A stretch of DNA of 64,000 nt from Saccharicrinis sp963677245 (GCA_963677245.1 OY781921.1:2976001-3040000), one strand, 5' to 3'. Counted from the stretch's first letter, positions 42,021 to 51,655 are shown. The notes: generated by a model not told the origin, from the sequence alone. Program-made: numbers and translations.

Positions 42021-43286
42021 TTGAAGGTTCTTATCATCAATAAATCGGCAAGTGGCGGAGGTGCCGCTGTGGCCGCCAATCGCTTGTTTCATGCCCTAAA
42101 AAGTCAGGGTACTGAAGTAAAAATGTTGGTTCAGGATACGATTAAAACATCCGGAAACCAATCTTGTACTTCCAAAGACAGCATTGGTGGACGTCATGCC
42201 TTTTTCCGTTTTGTGATGGAACGACTTTATTTTTTACCCTTTGAAAAAGATAAAACCATTCGCTTTGGCTTTTCTCCCGCAAATACAGGAATCGATATCA
42301 GTCAGCACCCTTGGGTTCAGGAAGCGGATATTATTCATTTGCATTGGACTAATCAGGGCTTTTTATCCTTAAAAAGTTTAGCTGGGATTTTTAAATTAAA
42401 TAAACCGGTTGTTTGGACTTTGCACGATATGTGGGCTTTTACCGGAGGATGTCATTATTCTGGTAGCTGCTCAGAGTATGTTGAAAGTTGTGGAACTTGT
42501 CCTTATTTAAGAAATCCGGGATCAAAGGATTTATCATTTCAGGTACACAAAAAGAAAAAGAAAATATGGAAACAAGCAAATATTACAGCTGTTTCATGTA
42601 GTAAATGGTTGGGATCATTAGCCAGGGAAAGTTCTTTATTAAGAAATCATCGCATACACTCGATTCCTAACCCAATTGATACTAATTTATTTAAACCTCT
42701 GGTGCAGTCTAAATGCAGAGACGAACTTGGTTTACCTAAAAACAAGAAGCTCATTTTATTTGGCGCAGCCAACGTCAACGATCCACGTAAGGGAATCATA
42801 TTCTTAATTCGTGCATTAGAAATGCTGGATGTTCAGCATCCTAATTTATCAGATGAGGTTGAATTGGTTGTATTTGGAAAATGTAAAAAATCGAGTTTTG
42901 AAACTTTACCTTATAAAATTCACTCCCTGAAATTTATTTCTGATGTTCATGATATTGTAAAGGTTTATAATGCGGCTAATGTATTTGTTTTACCTTCCTT
43001 ACAGGATAATCTGCCAAATACGGTTATGGAAGCTATGTCATGCGGTGTCCCGGTAGTGTCGTTCCGCATCGGAGGTGTTCCGGAAATGGTTGCTCATGGT
43101 GAAAATGGCTTTTTAGCTGATGTCAAAAATAGTTATCATTTGGCAGAAGGCATTTATGAGATCATTTCTCATAAAAATCCAAACCAACTACGAGAGCTCA
43201 ACAGAAATCTGGTTTTAGAGAGATATGATTATAAAGTGGTGGCCGAACAGTACCAACATATTTATTCATCTTTAGTATATGTATGA
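42021..43286 (+). CDS. GT4-family glycosyltransferase
   Basis: This 421-residue GT-B enzyme begins with a TTG codon (MKVLIINKSASGGGAAVAANRL), which supplies the N-terminal glycine-rich loop; no nearby ATG preserves it. The middle has WTLHDMWAFTGGCHYSGSC with several cysteines (CSEYVESCGTCPY), typical of a wcaL-like subgroup, and the C-terminal half has the E-x7-E motif region (LQDNLPNTVMEAMSCGVPVVSF). It probably builds a surface glycan. Its stop overlaps the next gene start by 4 bp (ATGA), so the two are translationally coupled. It stands apart from the polysaccharide cluster at the window start. Confidence 0.9.
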   Translation: MKVLIINKSASGGGAAVAANRLFHALKSQGTEVKMLVQDTIKTSGNQSCTSKDSIGGRHAFFRFVMERLYFLPFEKDKTIRFGFSPANTGIDISQHPWVQEADIIHLHWTNQGFLSLKSLAGIFKLNKPVVWTLHDMWAFTGGCHYSGSCSEYVESCGTCPYLRNPGSKDLSFQVHKKKKKIWKQANITAVSCSKWLGSLARESSLLRNHRIHSIPNPIDTNLFKPLVQSKCRDELGLPKNKKLILFGAANVNDPRKGIIFLIRALEMLDVQHPNLSDEVELVVFGKCKKSSFETLPYKIHSLKFISDVHDIVKVYNAANVFVLPSLQDNLPNTVMEAMSCGVPVVSFRIGGVPEMVAHGENGFLADVKNSYHLAEGIYEIISHKNPNQLRELNRNLVLERYDYKVVAEQYQHIYSSLVYV

Positions 43287-44032
43287 TGGATAAACCAAAA
43301 GTTTCTGTTATTACCGTTGTGTTCAATGGCGAATCTACGCTCGAAGCAACTATAAAAAGTGTGCAGGCACAATCCTATTCCAACCTGGAGTATATTATTG
43401 TTGATGGCAACTCCAAAGACAAAACCCTCAATATCATAAAAAAATACGAAGGTGCTATTTCAAAATGGATTAGCGAAGATGATGCTGGTATTTATGATGC
43501 CATGAATAAAGGCATTGATCTGGCAAGTGGCGATTACCTTTGGTTTATGAACGCAGGCGATGAAATACCCGAAGAGCAAAGTCTTGAAAAAGTATTCGCT
43601 GAAGAACCTTATGCTGATATTTATTACGGCGAAACGGTAATGATTGATGACAAAGGGAATGAAATAGGAAACCGACGCTTACAAACTCCTGAAAAATTAA
43701 CATGGAAAAGCTTCAATAGAGGAATGTTGGTTAGCCATCAATCCTTTATCGTTAAAAAAGAACTGGTAGATCATTACAACCTTACATATCGATATTCTTC
43801 AGATTTTGAATGGTGCTTAAAAGCCATGAAAAAGGCCCAGTTCATTAAAAATACGCATTCAGTTTTATCCCGTTTTTTAGATGGTGGGTTTACCAAGCAA
43901 AATATCGTACCCGGATTAAAAGAACGATTTAAAATCATGAGCCAGTATTACGGGCTTATGCCTACACTTTATCATCACATCTTTATTTCTTTAAAATTCT
44001 TCTTCTTTGTATTGATTCATAAGCGTTTTTAA
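43283..44032 (+). CDS. GT2-family glycosyltransferase
   Basis: This 249-residue GT-A fold enzyme of family 2 starts KVSVITVVFNGESTLEATIKS, and has YIIVDGNSKDKT, the ISEDDAGIYDAMNKGI motif (DxD-like) and WFMNAGDEIP. It matches the short WcaA/PgaC-like colanic-type transferases that add a single sugar. The C terminus ends in a hydrophobic segment (YHHIFISLKFFFFVLIH), perhaps membrane-associated. It is coupled to the GT4 gene by a 4-bp overlap. Donor and acceptor are unknown. Confidence 0.9.
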   Translation: MMDKPKVSVITVVFNGESTLEATIKSVQAQSYSNLEYIIVDGNSKDKTLNIIKKYEGAISKWISEDDAGIYDAMNKGIDLASGDYLWFMNAGDEIPEEQSLEKVFAEEPYADIYYGETVMIDDKGNEIGNRRLQTPEKLTWKSFNRGMLVSHQSFIVKKELVDHYNLTYRYSSDFEWCLKAMKKAQFIKNTHSVLSRFLDGGFTKQNIVPGLKERFKIMSQYYGLMPTLYHHIFISLKFFFFVLIHKRF

Positions 44033-44335
44033 TTGTTCACTATCTTTCATCAAGAAAAGAAAATCGAGTCGGTTTTGGATGAAACGCCAATATTGTTCTC
44101 AAGAACTATAATCTTAATTGATAAATATTTCCTTCTTTGATTGATGTAAATGGTTAATTGTGCGCGGGATATTTTTACTATCACCGTCTAACTTATTAAA
44201 TGATCATTTAAGGAGTTTATTAAATTCATTAAAAACTAAAATCATCTTTTGAAACAAGCCGTAAGAAGATTTTCTCAGACAGGGAAATATTCAAATTCAG
44301 TGAGTTTTATGTGATACTAAAAACCAAAAATAAAC
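44033..44335. other. 303-bp intergenic gap without recognised features
   Basis: No reading frame, tRNA, strong hairpin or exact TAnnTTTG box was found. The promoter of the Spy-like gene must lie here, but I cannot place it. Confidence 0.5.
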
Positions 44336-44737
44336 ATGAAACATTTAATACTATTAAGTCTGGCAATTCTGTTTATTGCTTTTCAGGCTAAAGCACAAGG
44401 TCCTAACAGAGGAGGAACCCCAGAAGAATTCGCGAATAGACAAACAAAGCAAATGACCGAACTGTTGAGTCTTAGTGAAAAACAACAGGAACAAGTAGCT
44501 GCACTAAATTTAAAATACGCAAAAAAGAGGGATGAACAGAGAAAGGAAGCGGTTGGCGATAGAGAAGCCATGCGCGAAAAAATGAAAACCATGCGCACAG
44601 AGAGACAGAAAGAACTAAAAGAAATACTTTCGGAAGAGCAGTACAATAAGTACATCGAATTTGAAAAAGAAAGATTTGAGAAACGAAGACAAAACGGGCA
44701 AGGCCAAGGCAGAGGGCAAGGTTTTGGCAGGCAATAA
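44336..44737 (+). CDS. Spy/CpxP-like or DUF4890-type periplasmic protein
   Basis: The 133-residue product has a signal peptide ending in KAQG and a charged, almost fully helical mature part: LLSLSEKQQEQVAALNLKYAKK, then Arg/Glu-rich KMKTMRTERQKELKEILSEEQYNKY, and a Gly/Gln/Arg tail. The LxLSEKQ...ILSEEQYxKY pattern is that of Spy/LTXXQ-type chaperone-like proteins and of DUF4890 in Bacteroidota. It may bind unfolded envelope proteins or metal, which is inference. It is monocistronic with a terminator at 44779-44815. Confidence 0.75.
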   Translation: MKHLILLSLAILFIAFQAKAQGPNRGGTPEEFANRQTKQMTELLSLSEKQQEQVAALNLKYAKKRDEQRKEAVGDREAMREKMKTMRTERQKELKEILSEEQYNKYIEFEKERFEKRRQNGQGQGRGQGFGRQ

Positions 44738-44778
44738 AATGAAATAGAAAGTAAGTTAGCTTTTCGGATTTTCTGAAT

Positions 44779-44815
44779 AAAAAGCTCTTGTACATGCTGT
44801 GCAAGGGCTTTTTTT
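44779..44815 (+). terminator. Terminator after the Spy-like gene
   Basis: AAAGCTCTTGTACA pairs with TGTGCAAGGGCTTT, with two T-G pairs around TGC, followed by TTTTT. Confidence 0.82.
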
Positions 44816-44876
44816 ATGTAAAAACTTTATCTTTAAATTATTAATCTCATTTCAAACTTAAATAAACCAAACGAAT

Positions 44877-45422
44877 ATGCTGAACCATAAAAAGGCATTA
44901 CTAATTATTGATATGCAAAAAGGTTCGTTTACTCCACAAACGCCGAGATATAATACACCCGTTATTATCGAAAACATAAACAAAATAGCTCATACTATGA
45001 GATTAATGAGCAATACTGTGATATATATCCAACATGATGGAACAGGTTCCGGACAATTTGAAAAAGGAAATACCGATTGGGAATTACTGGATGAATTAGA
45101 AACAAGGTCTTCGGATATTTTTATCGACAAATATGCCAATGATGTTTTTTATCGATCAGATTTGCAATCCGTCTTAGAAAAAGGACAAGTAAAAGAACTC
45201 ATTATAACAGGTTGCGCCACTGACTTTTGTGTTGAATCTACAGTCCAATCAGCACTGACTAAAGATTATAAAATAACAGTATTAAAAGATGGTCATACTA
45301 CGGGCGATCGACCTCATCTGAGCGCTAAACAAGTTATCGATCATTATAATTGGGTTTGGGAAAATATGCTTCCAACTCAAGGTTCTATTTCACTTATTGA
45401 AACTCAGGATCTTGTTAAATAA
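44877..45422 (+). CDS. Isochorismatase-family cysteine hydrolase
   Basis: This 181-residue cytosolic alpha/beta hydrolase has the family catalytic set: Asp in LLIIDMQKGSF, Lys in FIDKYANDVF and Cys in GCATDFCVEST, with the usual cis-peptide region before GCATDFC. Members hydrolyse small amides or ethers (nicotinamide, N-carbamoylsarcosine, isochorismate); the substrate cannot be read from sequence, and the family label is a structural one. The downstream RlpA-like gene starts 7 bp after its stop, so they probably share a transcript. Confidence 0.88.
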   Translation: MLNHKKALLIIDMQKGSFTPQTPRYNTPVIIENINKIAHTMRLMSNTVIYIQHDGTGSGQFEKGNTDWELLDELETRSSDIFIDKYANDVFYRSDLQSVLEKGQVKELIITGCATDFCVESTVQSALTKDYKITVLKDGHTTGDRPHLSAKQVIDHYNWVWENMLPTQGSISLIETQDLVK

Positions 45423-45429
45423 TTATAAT

Positions 45430-45783
45430 ATGAAGAACTGCTTTGTTATTTCGTTGTTATTGTTTGTAAGTTTACTTGTGCATGCACAAGAAACTGGTAA
45501 AGCATCCTATTATGCCGATAAATTTGTAGGAAAATCAACTGCCAGCGGTGAAATTTATAAACATGAATTAAAAACTGCAGCACATAAAACGCTTCCTTTT
45601 GGAACGTTGGTTAAGGTAACTAACCTTGCCAATAATAAATCTGTTGTAGTTAAAATAAATGACAGGGGACCTTTTGTAAAAGGGCGAATCATTGATTTAT
45701 CAAAAAGTGCAGCAGAAGAAATCGGAAGTTTAGCACAAGGAGTTTTTGAAGTTAAAATTGAGATTGTAACACCAAAACAATAG
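45430..45783 (+). CDS. Septal ring lytic transglycosylase RlpA family protein
   Basis: The 117-residue product has a signal peptide (MKNCFVISLLLFVSLLVHAQ) and then one double-psi beta-barrel domain: GKASYYADKFVGKSTASGE, HKTLPFGTLVKVTN and INDRGPFVKGRIIDLSKSAA, the last holding the catalytic Asp region. The SPOR domain of E. coli RlpA is absent, as usual in short Bacteroidota members. It may cleave peptidoglycan strands. I chose ATG 45430 because it gives a clean signal peptide; a start at 45397 would overlap the upstream gene. The mscS gene follows 3 bp downstream. Confidence 0.9.
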   Translation: MKNCFVISLLLFVSLLVHAQETGKASYYADKFVGKSTASGEIYKHELKTAAHKTLPFGTLVKVTNLANNKSVVVKINDRGPFVKGRIIDLSKSAAEEIGSLAQGVFEVKIEIVTPKQ

Positions 45784-45786
45784 CTT

Positions 45787-46692
45787 ATGATCAAGTATGT
45801 AAAAGTAATAGTACCTATTTTTATAACACTGGCCATTATTTTTCTTAAACCTTTAATTGAATTTTTTATTCCTGGATTTGAAAATATTGAAGACTTAAGT
45901 AAATGGATACAGGTATTTCTTACCATCAGTTTAGCCTGGTTGTTAATAGGAATTATAAGTTTCGCTAAAAAAATATTTCTGAACCGTTTTGATATCTCTG
46001 TCGAGGATAACCTTTCGTCCAGAAAAATTCATACCCAAATCAATGTCTTGGAAAAGGTGATCATCTTTGTCATCATCATCTTTACCATAGGCTTTGTCTT
46101 ATTGTCTTTTGATGGGATAAGAAAGATTGGTGTAGGTTTATTTGCTTCGGCCGGATTGGCTGGTATTATCATTGGTTTGTCGGCACAAAAAGTAGTGGGA
46201 GCCTTATTAGCCGGAATCCAGATTGCCATTACACAACCCTTTAGAATTGACGATGCCGTGCTGGTTGAAAACGAATGGGGATGGATTGAAGAAATTAACC
46301 TGACCTATGTGGTGGTGAAGATTTGGGATAAAAGAAGATTGGTCTTACCATCGAATTATTTTCTGGAAAAACCTTTTCAAAACTGGACCAGAAATAACGC
46401 TGAATTATTGGGTTCTGTGTTTATTTATACAGATTACACGGTTCCTTTTGATGCATTAAGAGAAGAATTAACCCGAATCCTTGAAAACACTGACTTGTGG
46501 GACAAACAAGTAAATGTATTGCAGGTAACAGATTCAAAAGAAACAACGGTTGAAAGTAGAATTCTGGTGAGTGCTAAAAACTCGCCTACAGCATGGGATT
46601 TAAGAGTTCATGTACGTGAAAAAATGATTGAATTTATTCAAAAGAATTATCCGGAAAGTCTACCAAAATCAAGAGTGTTATTACAAAAATAA
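45787..46692 (+). CDS. Small-conductance mechanosensitive channel (MscS family)
   Basis: This 301-residue inner-membrane protein has N-terminal helices (VIVPIFITLAIIFLKPLIEF, WIQVFLTISLAWLLIGIISF, VIIFVIIIFTIGFVLLSF) and the MscS pore helix ASAGLAGIIIGLSAQKVVGALLAGIQIAITQPFRIDD. The beta domain with WGWIEEINLTYVVVKIWDKRRLVLPSNYF and a C-terminal alpha/beta domain follow. It releases solutes during hypo-osmotic shock. It is the last gene of the isochorismatase-rlpA-mscS run, ended by the hairpin at 46695-46714. Confidence 0.93.
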   Translation: MIKYVKVIVPIFITLAIIFLKPLIEFFIPGFENIEDLSKWIQVFLTISLAWLLIGIISFAKKIFLNRFDISVEDNLSSRKIHTQINVLEKVIIFVIIIFTIGFVLLSFDGIRKIGVGLFASAGLAGIIIGLSAQKVVGALLAGIQIAITQPFRIDDAVLVENEWGWIEEINLTYVVVKIWDKRRLVLPSNYFLEKPFQNWTRNNAELLGSVFIYTDYTVPFDALREELTRILENTDLWDKQVNVLQVTDSKETTVESRILVSAKNSPTAWDLRVHVREKMIEFIQKNYPESLPKSRVLLQK

Positions 46693-46694
46693 AA

Positions 46695-46714
46695 AGGGTG
46701 CCAATTGGCACCCT
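46695..46714. terminator. Bidirectional terminator between mscS and M16 genes
   Basis: AGGGTGCCAATTGGCACCCT is a perfect palindrome with A and T tracts on its two sides, between two convergent transcripts. Confidence 0.82.
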
Positions 46715-46749
46715 CTCTTTCACTAATACGCAATCAATTTTGCTATCTG

Positions 46750-48807
46750 CTAATTATTGAAAACACTGTCGTCAATACCTTTATTAATCTCTATAGAATT
46801 AACGGTTATATCAATTACCTGTGGCCCCATGGACTGAGATAAAACTGTTGGAAATTTAACTCCATCAATCTCTTTATATTCGTCAAAAGTAGTGATTGAA
46901 CTACCTGTTGGCAGACTGGAAACTTGCTTCAGTTTTAATCCACTTTCCACATCAAAATAAGCCGTAGAACTTTTACCTGAAGGAGAAGTAATCGTCATTT
47001 TGTAAACATCTTTACCATCCAGTTTATCCTTGGCAGTTAGTTCTAATTCAAAACCTAATTCATCATATTCCAGTTCAGGAAACAAAATGGCCTGGTATTT
47101 CATATCCTCGAGCATTTCGCCTTCTAGTTTTTGCTCTTGTCCCTGCATCGCCATTCTTCCTTCTGTACCATTAAAAACCTGCATGCTTAAAGTATTTCCT
47201 CCCATTAAAGTTTCAACCTTAATTTTATTAGGTGCTTTTTGATAGCTATTCATGCTTAACTCCATTCCCTGAACACTCATGCTGGCGCTCATTTGCATAT
47301 CCTGTACTTTTTTCAAATTTTCGGCACCTCCTAATGCCTCAACATAGTTGGCAATTACGTTTTTAGCAGTTAAACCAACAGGAATTCCTGAGCGCACCAC
47401 TTTTTCTGCATAAAAATCATACTCTGTTACTTTTTCTCCTTTAGCTACATTTTTCATTAAAGGCTCAATGACAGTAATATCACCAACTGCAAGAAATAAA
47501 GCTTTATCTGGTTTAATATATTTTTTTGCAGCTTCTTTTACATCTTCAATGGTAATAGCTGCTAATCTTTCCGGATAGGTTTCGTAGTAATCTGTTGGTA
47601 AATTGTACTTGTCAATATTTACTGCAAAGCGAGCAATGGTTGCAGGATCTTCCAATGAACGGCCAAAACTTCCTGCCATCGCATTTTTAATCAATTGCAA
47701 ATCTTCTTCGTTTACATCTTCGTTAATGATGCGCTCCATCTCTTTATGAATCTCAACAAAAGCACTGTCGGTAACTGCTCCTTTTACATTTGAGTAGGCC
47801 TTAAATACACCCATATGCTCATCGGTACTTATGCGAGAATAGGCACCATAAGTCCAGGCTTTATCTTCTCTCAAATTCTGGAACAAACGTGAACTGAATC
47901 CACCGCCACCTAGTACACGGTTCATTACACTTGCTTTTAAGGCGTCAGGCGTACCTGGCTTTAAATCCACAGGATAAGAAACGGTGATGTATGCCTGATT
48001 GGCATCATCTTTATGAGCCATGGCATATTTGGCCTGGCTAAAACCAGCTGGTTTTACAAATTCTTCAGAAGGCACCTCTTGTTTTTCCCATTTAGAAAAA
48101 TAAGTTTTCACCGTCTTTTTTGCTTCTTTTTGTGTAATATCCCCTACTATTACCAGGTATGCCACATTCGGACGAAAATAGGTCTGATAATAGGTTTTAC
48201 AATCTTCCACCGTAATATTTTCATAGCTATCCTCAGTAGCCATTTCACCGTAAGCCGTTTCCTTTCCAAACATTAAAGCCTGGGTAATATTCGATGAAAT
48301 AGATTTTGGATCATCTTTTTCTGATTTTATTGAGGTAAGATATTGCTTACGTAGTTTATCCAACTCTTCCTGTGGGAATACAGGATTGTATAAAACGTCA
48401 GTCATTAAATCCAGTAACTGCGAAGAGTGCTTTTTTAACGAGCTGGCATAAATACCTTTTCTGTTGGTACTTAAGGAAGCTCCTATAAAATCAATTTCCT
48501 CATCCAGTTGATCTTTTGTTTTACTGCTGGTTCCGGATCTTAATAGCTCTCCAGCCATCGAGGTGTAACCCACTTTATCGCCTTCGAAAATAGGATCGAG
48601 ATTAAGTGATAAAGAATAGGAAACCACCGGTAACTTATGATTTTCAACTACAATTACTTTTAATCCATTTTTTAGTTCAAACTTGGTGAATTCACCTAAT
48701 TCAAGTTTGGTAGCAGGACCTGCTTCTGGTGCTTTTGATCTATCTAACTGGGCTTTGGCTGTGATTACAGTCAATACCAAAGCTAAGGCTATATATATTT
48801 TCTTCAT
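46750..48807 (-). CDS. M16-family peptidase-like protein without zinc motif, with lipoprotein-carrier-like C terminus
   Basis: The 685-residue exported protein (signal ending AKAQ) has two M16 (pitrilysin/insulinase-like) domains but lacks the HxxEH zinc motif: the matching place reads YTSMAGELLRSGTSSK. It keeps GGGFSSRLFQNLREDKAWTYGAYS, the C-terminal R/Y pair region. An added ~190-residue domain (from NYVEALGGAENLKKVQDMQM) resembles LolA/LppX-type beta barrels. It lies 28 bp downstream of a gene for an active M16 protein, the usual catalytic/regulatory pairing, and they likely form a heterodimer in the periplasm. Confidence 0.88.
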   Translation of the reverse strand: MKKIYIALALVLTVITAKAQLDRSKAPEAGPATKLELGEFTKFELKNGLKVIVVENHKLPVVSYSLSLNLDPIFEGDKVGYTSMAGELLRSGTSSKTKDQLDEEIDFIGASLSTNRKGIYASSLKKHSSQLLDLMTDVLYNPVFPQEELDKLRKQYLTSIKSEKDDPKSISSNITQALMFGKETAYGEMATEDSYENITVEDCKTYYQTYFRPNVAYLVIVGDITQKEAKKTVKTYFSKWEKQEVPSEEFVKPAGFSQAKYAMAHKDDANQAYITVSYPVDLKPGTPDALKASVMNRVLGGGGFSSRLFQNLREDKAWTYGAYSRISTDEHMGVFKAYSNVKGAVTDSAFVEIHKEMERIINEDVNEEDLQLIKNAMAGSFGRSLEDPATIARFAVNIDKYNLPTDYYETYPERLAAITIEDVKEAAKKYIKPDKALFLAVGDITVIEPLMKNVAKGEKVTEYDFYAEKVVRSGIPVGLTAKNVIANYVEALGGAENLKKVQDMQMSASMSVQGMELSMNSYQKAPNKIKVETLMGGNTLSMQVFNGTEGRMAMQGQEQKLEGEMLEDMKYQAILFPELEYDELGFELELTAKDKLDGKDVYKMTITSPSGKSSTAYFDVESGLKLKQVSSLPTGSSITTFDEYKEIDGVKFPTVLSQSMGPQVIDITVNSIEINKGIDDSVFNN

Positions 48808-48835
48808 ATTGAATATTCTTATTTGTGTAAAGATA

Positions 48836-50167
48836 TTAGTTGGCTTGCTGTGCTTTTGGTAAGTAAAGTATAGCTACCCTGTTTTTTTCGTTTAAATATT
48901 TTTTAGCCACACGTTGAATGTCTTCACGGGTCACTGCCAAATATTTATCTAAATCTTTATTTACTAATTCGGTATCCTTAAAGTAAGTGTAGCTGGTTGC
49001 CAGGTTTTCTCCGATATAAGCCAGTTTTCTATTCCCATTAACAATGGAATTCTCTATCTGATTTTTAAGCTTCTCAAATTCTCTTTCGGTAATTAACTTA
49101 TCTTGTACTTTTTGAATTTCAGCAATCATGGCATCTTCCATCACTTTGTTATCCACACCGGCATTAGGGAAAGCATAAGCTAAAGTCATACCCGGATCTT
49201 CCAGTCCCATAGAAAATGAGCCTACTTGCATCGCCAACTGTTCTTTATCAACCAACGATTTGTACAAACGCGAACTTTGCCCTTTAGAAAGAACCTGATT
49301 CAGCATATCCATAGCATAGTAATCATCGGTACCCATAGCCGGGATATGATAGGCATGTAGAATAACCGGAATCTGCACCGCTCTGTAAACAGTATCTCTT
49401 ACCTCTGCTGTTTGTGCATCCTCAAATTCAGTTGGACGCAACATTGGTTTGGTGCCTCTTGGAATTTCGCTGAAATATTTTTCTACCATCGCTTTGGCAT
49501 TGGCCTTATCAATATCTCCGGCAATCACCAAACAGGCATTATTAGGCACATAGTAAGTATTGTAAAAATCCACAAAGTCCTGATCTTTTGCATTCATGAT
49601 ATGATCCGGATCACCAATGACAGGCCATTGGTATGGATGCTTTTTGTAAGCGCTCTCAAAGGTTACTTTAATAATATCACCGTAAGGCGTGTTATCGTAT
49701 CGTTGTTTCTTTTCCTCAATTACTACTCTTTTTTGGGTAGCAATACCAATAGAATCTACTTTGGCATGAAGCATTCTTTCAGACTCTAACCACAATCCTA
49801 ATTCCAATTGGTTTGATGGTAATATTTCGTAATAGTATGTTCGGTCGTTGGAAGTATTGGCATTTAGTGAACCTCCGGCACGTTCTACGTAGTTACTGTA
49901 TTCATGACGTTCAATATTTTCAGTTCCTTCAAACATTAGGTGTTCAAAAAAGTGAGCAAATCCGGTTAATTCAGGATTTTCATTCTTTGATCCTACATGA
50001 TACATCACGGAAACATGAACAATAGGTGTAGCATTATCCTGATGTAAGATAACATGAAGTCCGTTATCCAGGTCAAATTCTTCAAACTCAATCTTGGGCG
50101 ATTGCGCTGCCAGGTTAATAGCTGCCAACAGACAAGCTATGGTTAATGTTAGTTTACTTTTACTCAT
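48836..50167 (-). CDS. M16-family zinc metallopeptidase (catalytic partner)
   Basis: This 443-residue exported protease (signal ending LAAQS) has the inverted zinc motif HFFEHLMFEG (HxxEH) near residue 70 and a downstream Glu for metal binding in VIEEKKQRYDNTPYG. It also has an SKGQSSRLYKSLVDKEQLAMQV C-terminal domain. It should degrade peptides in the periplasm. Its downstream partner has lost the zinc motif, so this protein supplies the catalysis. The ATG at 50167 begins MSKSKLTLTIACLLAAINLAAQ. Confidence 0.93.
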   Translation of the reverse strand: MSKSKLTLTIACLLAAINLAAQSPKIEFEEFDLDNGLHVILHQDNATPIVHVSVMYHVGSKNENPELTGFAHFFEHLMFEGTENIERHEYSNYVERAGGSLNANTSNDRTYYYEILPSNQLELGLWLESERMLHAKVDSIGIATQKRVVIEEKKQRYDNTPYGDIIKVTFESAYKKHPYQWPVIGDPDHIMNAKDQDFVDFYNTYYVPNNACLVIAGDIDKANAKAMVEKYFSEIPRGTKPMLRPTEFEDAQTAEVRDTVYRAVQIPVILHAYHIPAMGTDDYYAMDMLNQVLSKGQSSRLYKSLVDKEQLAMQVGSFSMGLEDPGMTLAYAFPNAGVDNKVMEDAMIAEIQKVQDKLITEREFEKLKNQIENSIVNGNRKLAYIGENLATSYTYFKDTELVNKDLDKYLAVTREDIQRVAKKYLNEKNRVAILYLPKAQQAN

Positions 50168-50351
50168 ATGCGTTCATTTTTATTTATACAAAAAGATAGG
50201 TTCTTGGCAATCAATGATAATGCCAAGCTTATTTATGCTCAATATTTCAGATTGTTAGCCATTTACGACGAAAAAGCGCATTGTTCGAAAGCGTACAGGT
50301 TGATGACTCATACCGTACACAAGTATAGTCATTTTAAGTTTAGTATGATTA

Positions 50352-50385
50352 TTGTGAGAACTTGCTCCCGGAACATCTATTTTTG
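50352..50385 (+). promoter_or_regulatory. Promoter of the DUF6452/DUF6048 pair
   Basis: TTG (50352-50354), 23 nt, TATTTTTG (50378-50385) fit the Bacteroidota consensus; the start codon lies 37 bp downstream. Confidence 0.65.
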
Positions 50386-50421
50386 TTAATATTGCACCAT
50401 AATCAAGATAATCATTCATTA

Positions 50422-50892
50422 ATGAAGAAGATTTTACAAGTCTTTACGGTTTGCCTTAGCCTGTTTATGCTGGCTTGCGATGATCAGTCATCCGAATTTT
50501 GCCTGTCGAATCAGCAATCGGTTCAAGTAGGATTGTATTCATCATACCAAACTACTGACAAGGATTCTACGGTAAGCGATTTAGTAGTATATAGTTTGGG
50601 AGTAGATAGTATTTTATACGATTCGGTTTCGATAAATAAACTATACCTGCCGCTAAACATGCTGGAAAACGAATCGCAGTTTATTTTTAAGCTGGATGGA
50701 AAAGAGGATACGGTGACTTTTATTCATGATAAGGAACTGGACTTTGTGTCAGGTGAATGTGGTTTTATTTTTAAGTTCTATTTAGATACGGTAAAGTACT
50801 CTGATTATTCTTTTATTCACACGGCTATCATTAATGATGATGAGGTTATTTACAACGAAAACTTCGAAAATGTTAAGATATATCTTTACTAG
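50422..50892 (+). CDS. DUF6452-like lipoprotein
   Basis: The 156-residue product has an SpII signal (MKKILQVFTVCLSLFMLAC). The mature domain has repeated short beta segments (VQVGLYSS, DLVVYSLGVDSILYD, INKLYLPLNML, FIHDKELDFVSGECGFIFKF), matching the DUF6452 family of Bacteroidota, to my recollection. The gene overlaps the downstream beta-barrel-like gene by 23 bp, an arrangement that I recall as common for this pair. Start ATG 50422 is preferred over 50362, which would precede the promoter. Function unknown, probably envelope-related. Confidence 0.75.
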   Translation: MKKILQVFTVCLSLFMLACDDQSSEFCLSNQQSVQVGLYSSYQTTDKDSTVSDLVVYSLGVDSILYDSVSINKLYLPLNMLENESQFIFKLDGKEDTVTFIHDKELDFVSGECGFIFKFYLDTVKYSDYSFIHTAIINDDEVIYNENFENVKIYLY

Positions 50893-51619
50893 TTTATTAC
50901 TGGCTTTCTTCATTCAACTGTCTTTTGGACAAGATTACACGCAATCTAAATCGGAAAGAGAACGACAAAAGATGGAAAGTGAAGAAGGTACTCCACGTGC
51001 TCCCAAAGTTAAAATCCCTTATCCCAATAAAAAGAGAGGTACTGAACTGGGGATTGATGTGTCGCGTTTTTTAGTTCCAGTATTTGATGACAGCCGTTTC
51101 GCAGTGGAAGCCAGTATTCGTACGAATTTTAAACAGCGTATGTTTTTAACCGGAGCCTTAGGTTCTGAACAGGTTTCTTTCGATGATAAATCCTATACCT
51201 ATGAATCGACCGGAATATATGCCAGAGTGGGGATTGATTACGATATTTTTGTGATTGAAGAGGAAGGTAATAACGACAATATTTTATTTGGATTGAGATA
51301 TGGTTATGCTATTCAGGAGCACGAGGCCGGATCATTTACGGTTGAAGGTGACTACTGGGGTTCTTTTAATGGTTCTGTGAGTCCGTATACAGTAAGTACC
51401 CATTGGACAGAATTGGTATTCGGCTTGCGAAGTGAGGTGTTGAATAATTTTTACATGAGCTGGTTAATCCGCGTAAAAGCAAAAATAGCTACCAGCAATA
51501 AAGAAATACTACAACCCTACGTGGTTCCGGGTTACGGATCGGGTTCTAATAAAATTAACCTGGGCTTTTCTTATACACTCGGTTATCAAATTCCTTGGGG
51601 AAACAAAAAAAGAAGATAA
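50870..51619 (+). CDS. DUF6048-like predicted outer-membrane barrel protein
   Basis: The 249-residue product begins MLRYIFTSLLLAFFIQLSFGQ, a signal peptide, then a basic linker (PKVKIPYPNKKRGTELG) and alternating amphipathic beta strands ending YQIPWGNKKRR. This suggests a small outer-membrane beta barrel of the DUF6048 type. Its start lies 23 bp inside the upstream lipoprotein gene. A longer frame to 50834 is possible but would place residues ahead of the signal. The lipoprotein and barrel may act together, on context alone. Confidence 0.72.
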   Translation: MLRYIFTSLLLAFFIQLSFGQDYTQSKSERERQKMESEEGTPRAPKVKIPYPNKKRGTELGIDVSRFLVPVFDDSRFAVEASIRTNFKQRMFLTGALGSEQVSFDDKSYTYESTGIYARVGIDYDIFVIEEEGNNDNILFGLRYGYAIQEHEAGSFTVEGDYWGSFNGSVSPYTVSTHWTELVFGLRSEVLNNFYMSWLIRVKAKIATSNKEILQPYVVPGYGSGSNKINLGFSYTLGYQIPWGNKKRR

Positions 51620-51655
51620 AAACAGAATTTTATCCAAAATTCTGAGGAAAAATGA

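Noticed and set aside
50168..50389. A 73-codon plus-strand frame between the M16 and DUF6452-like genes
   Set aside because: It starts on the palindromic CATATG of the divergent M16 start, has no known features, covers the next promoter, and reads like random sequence.
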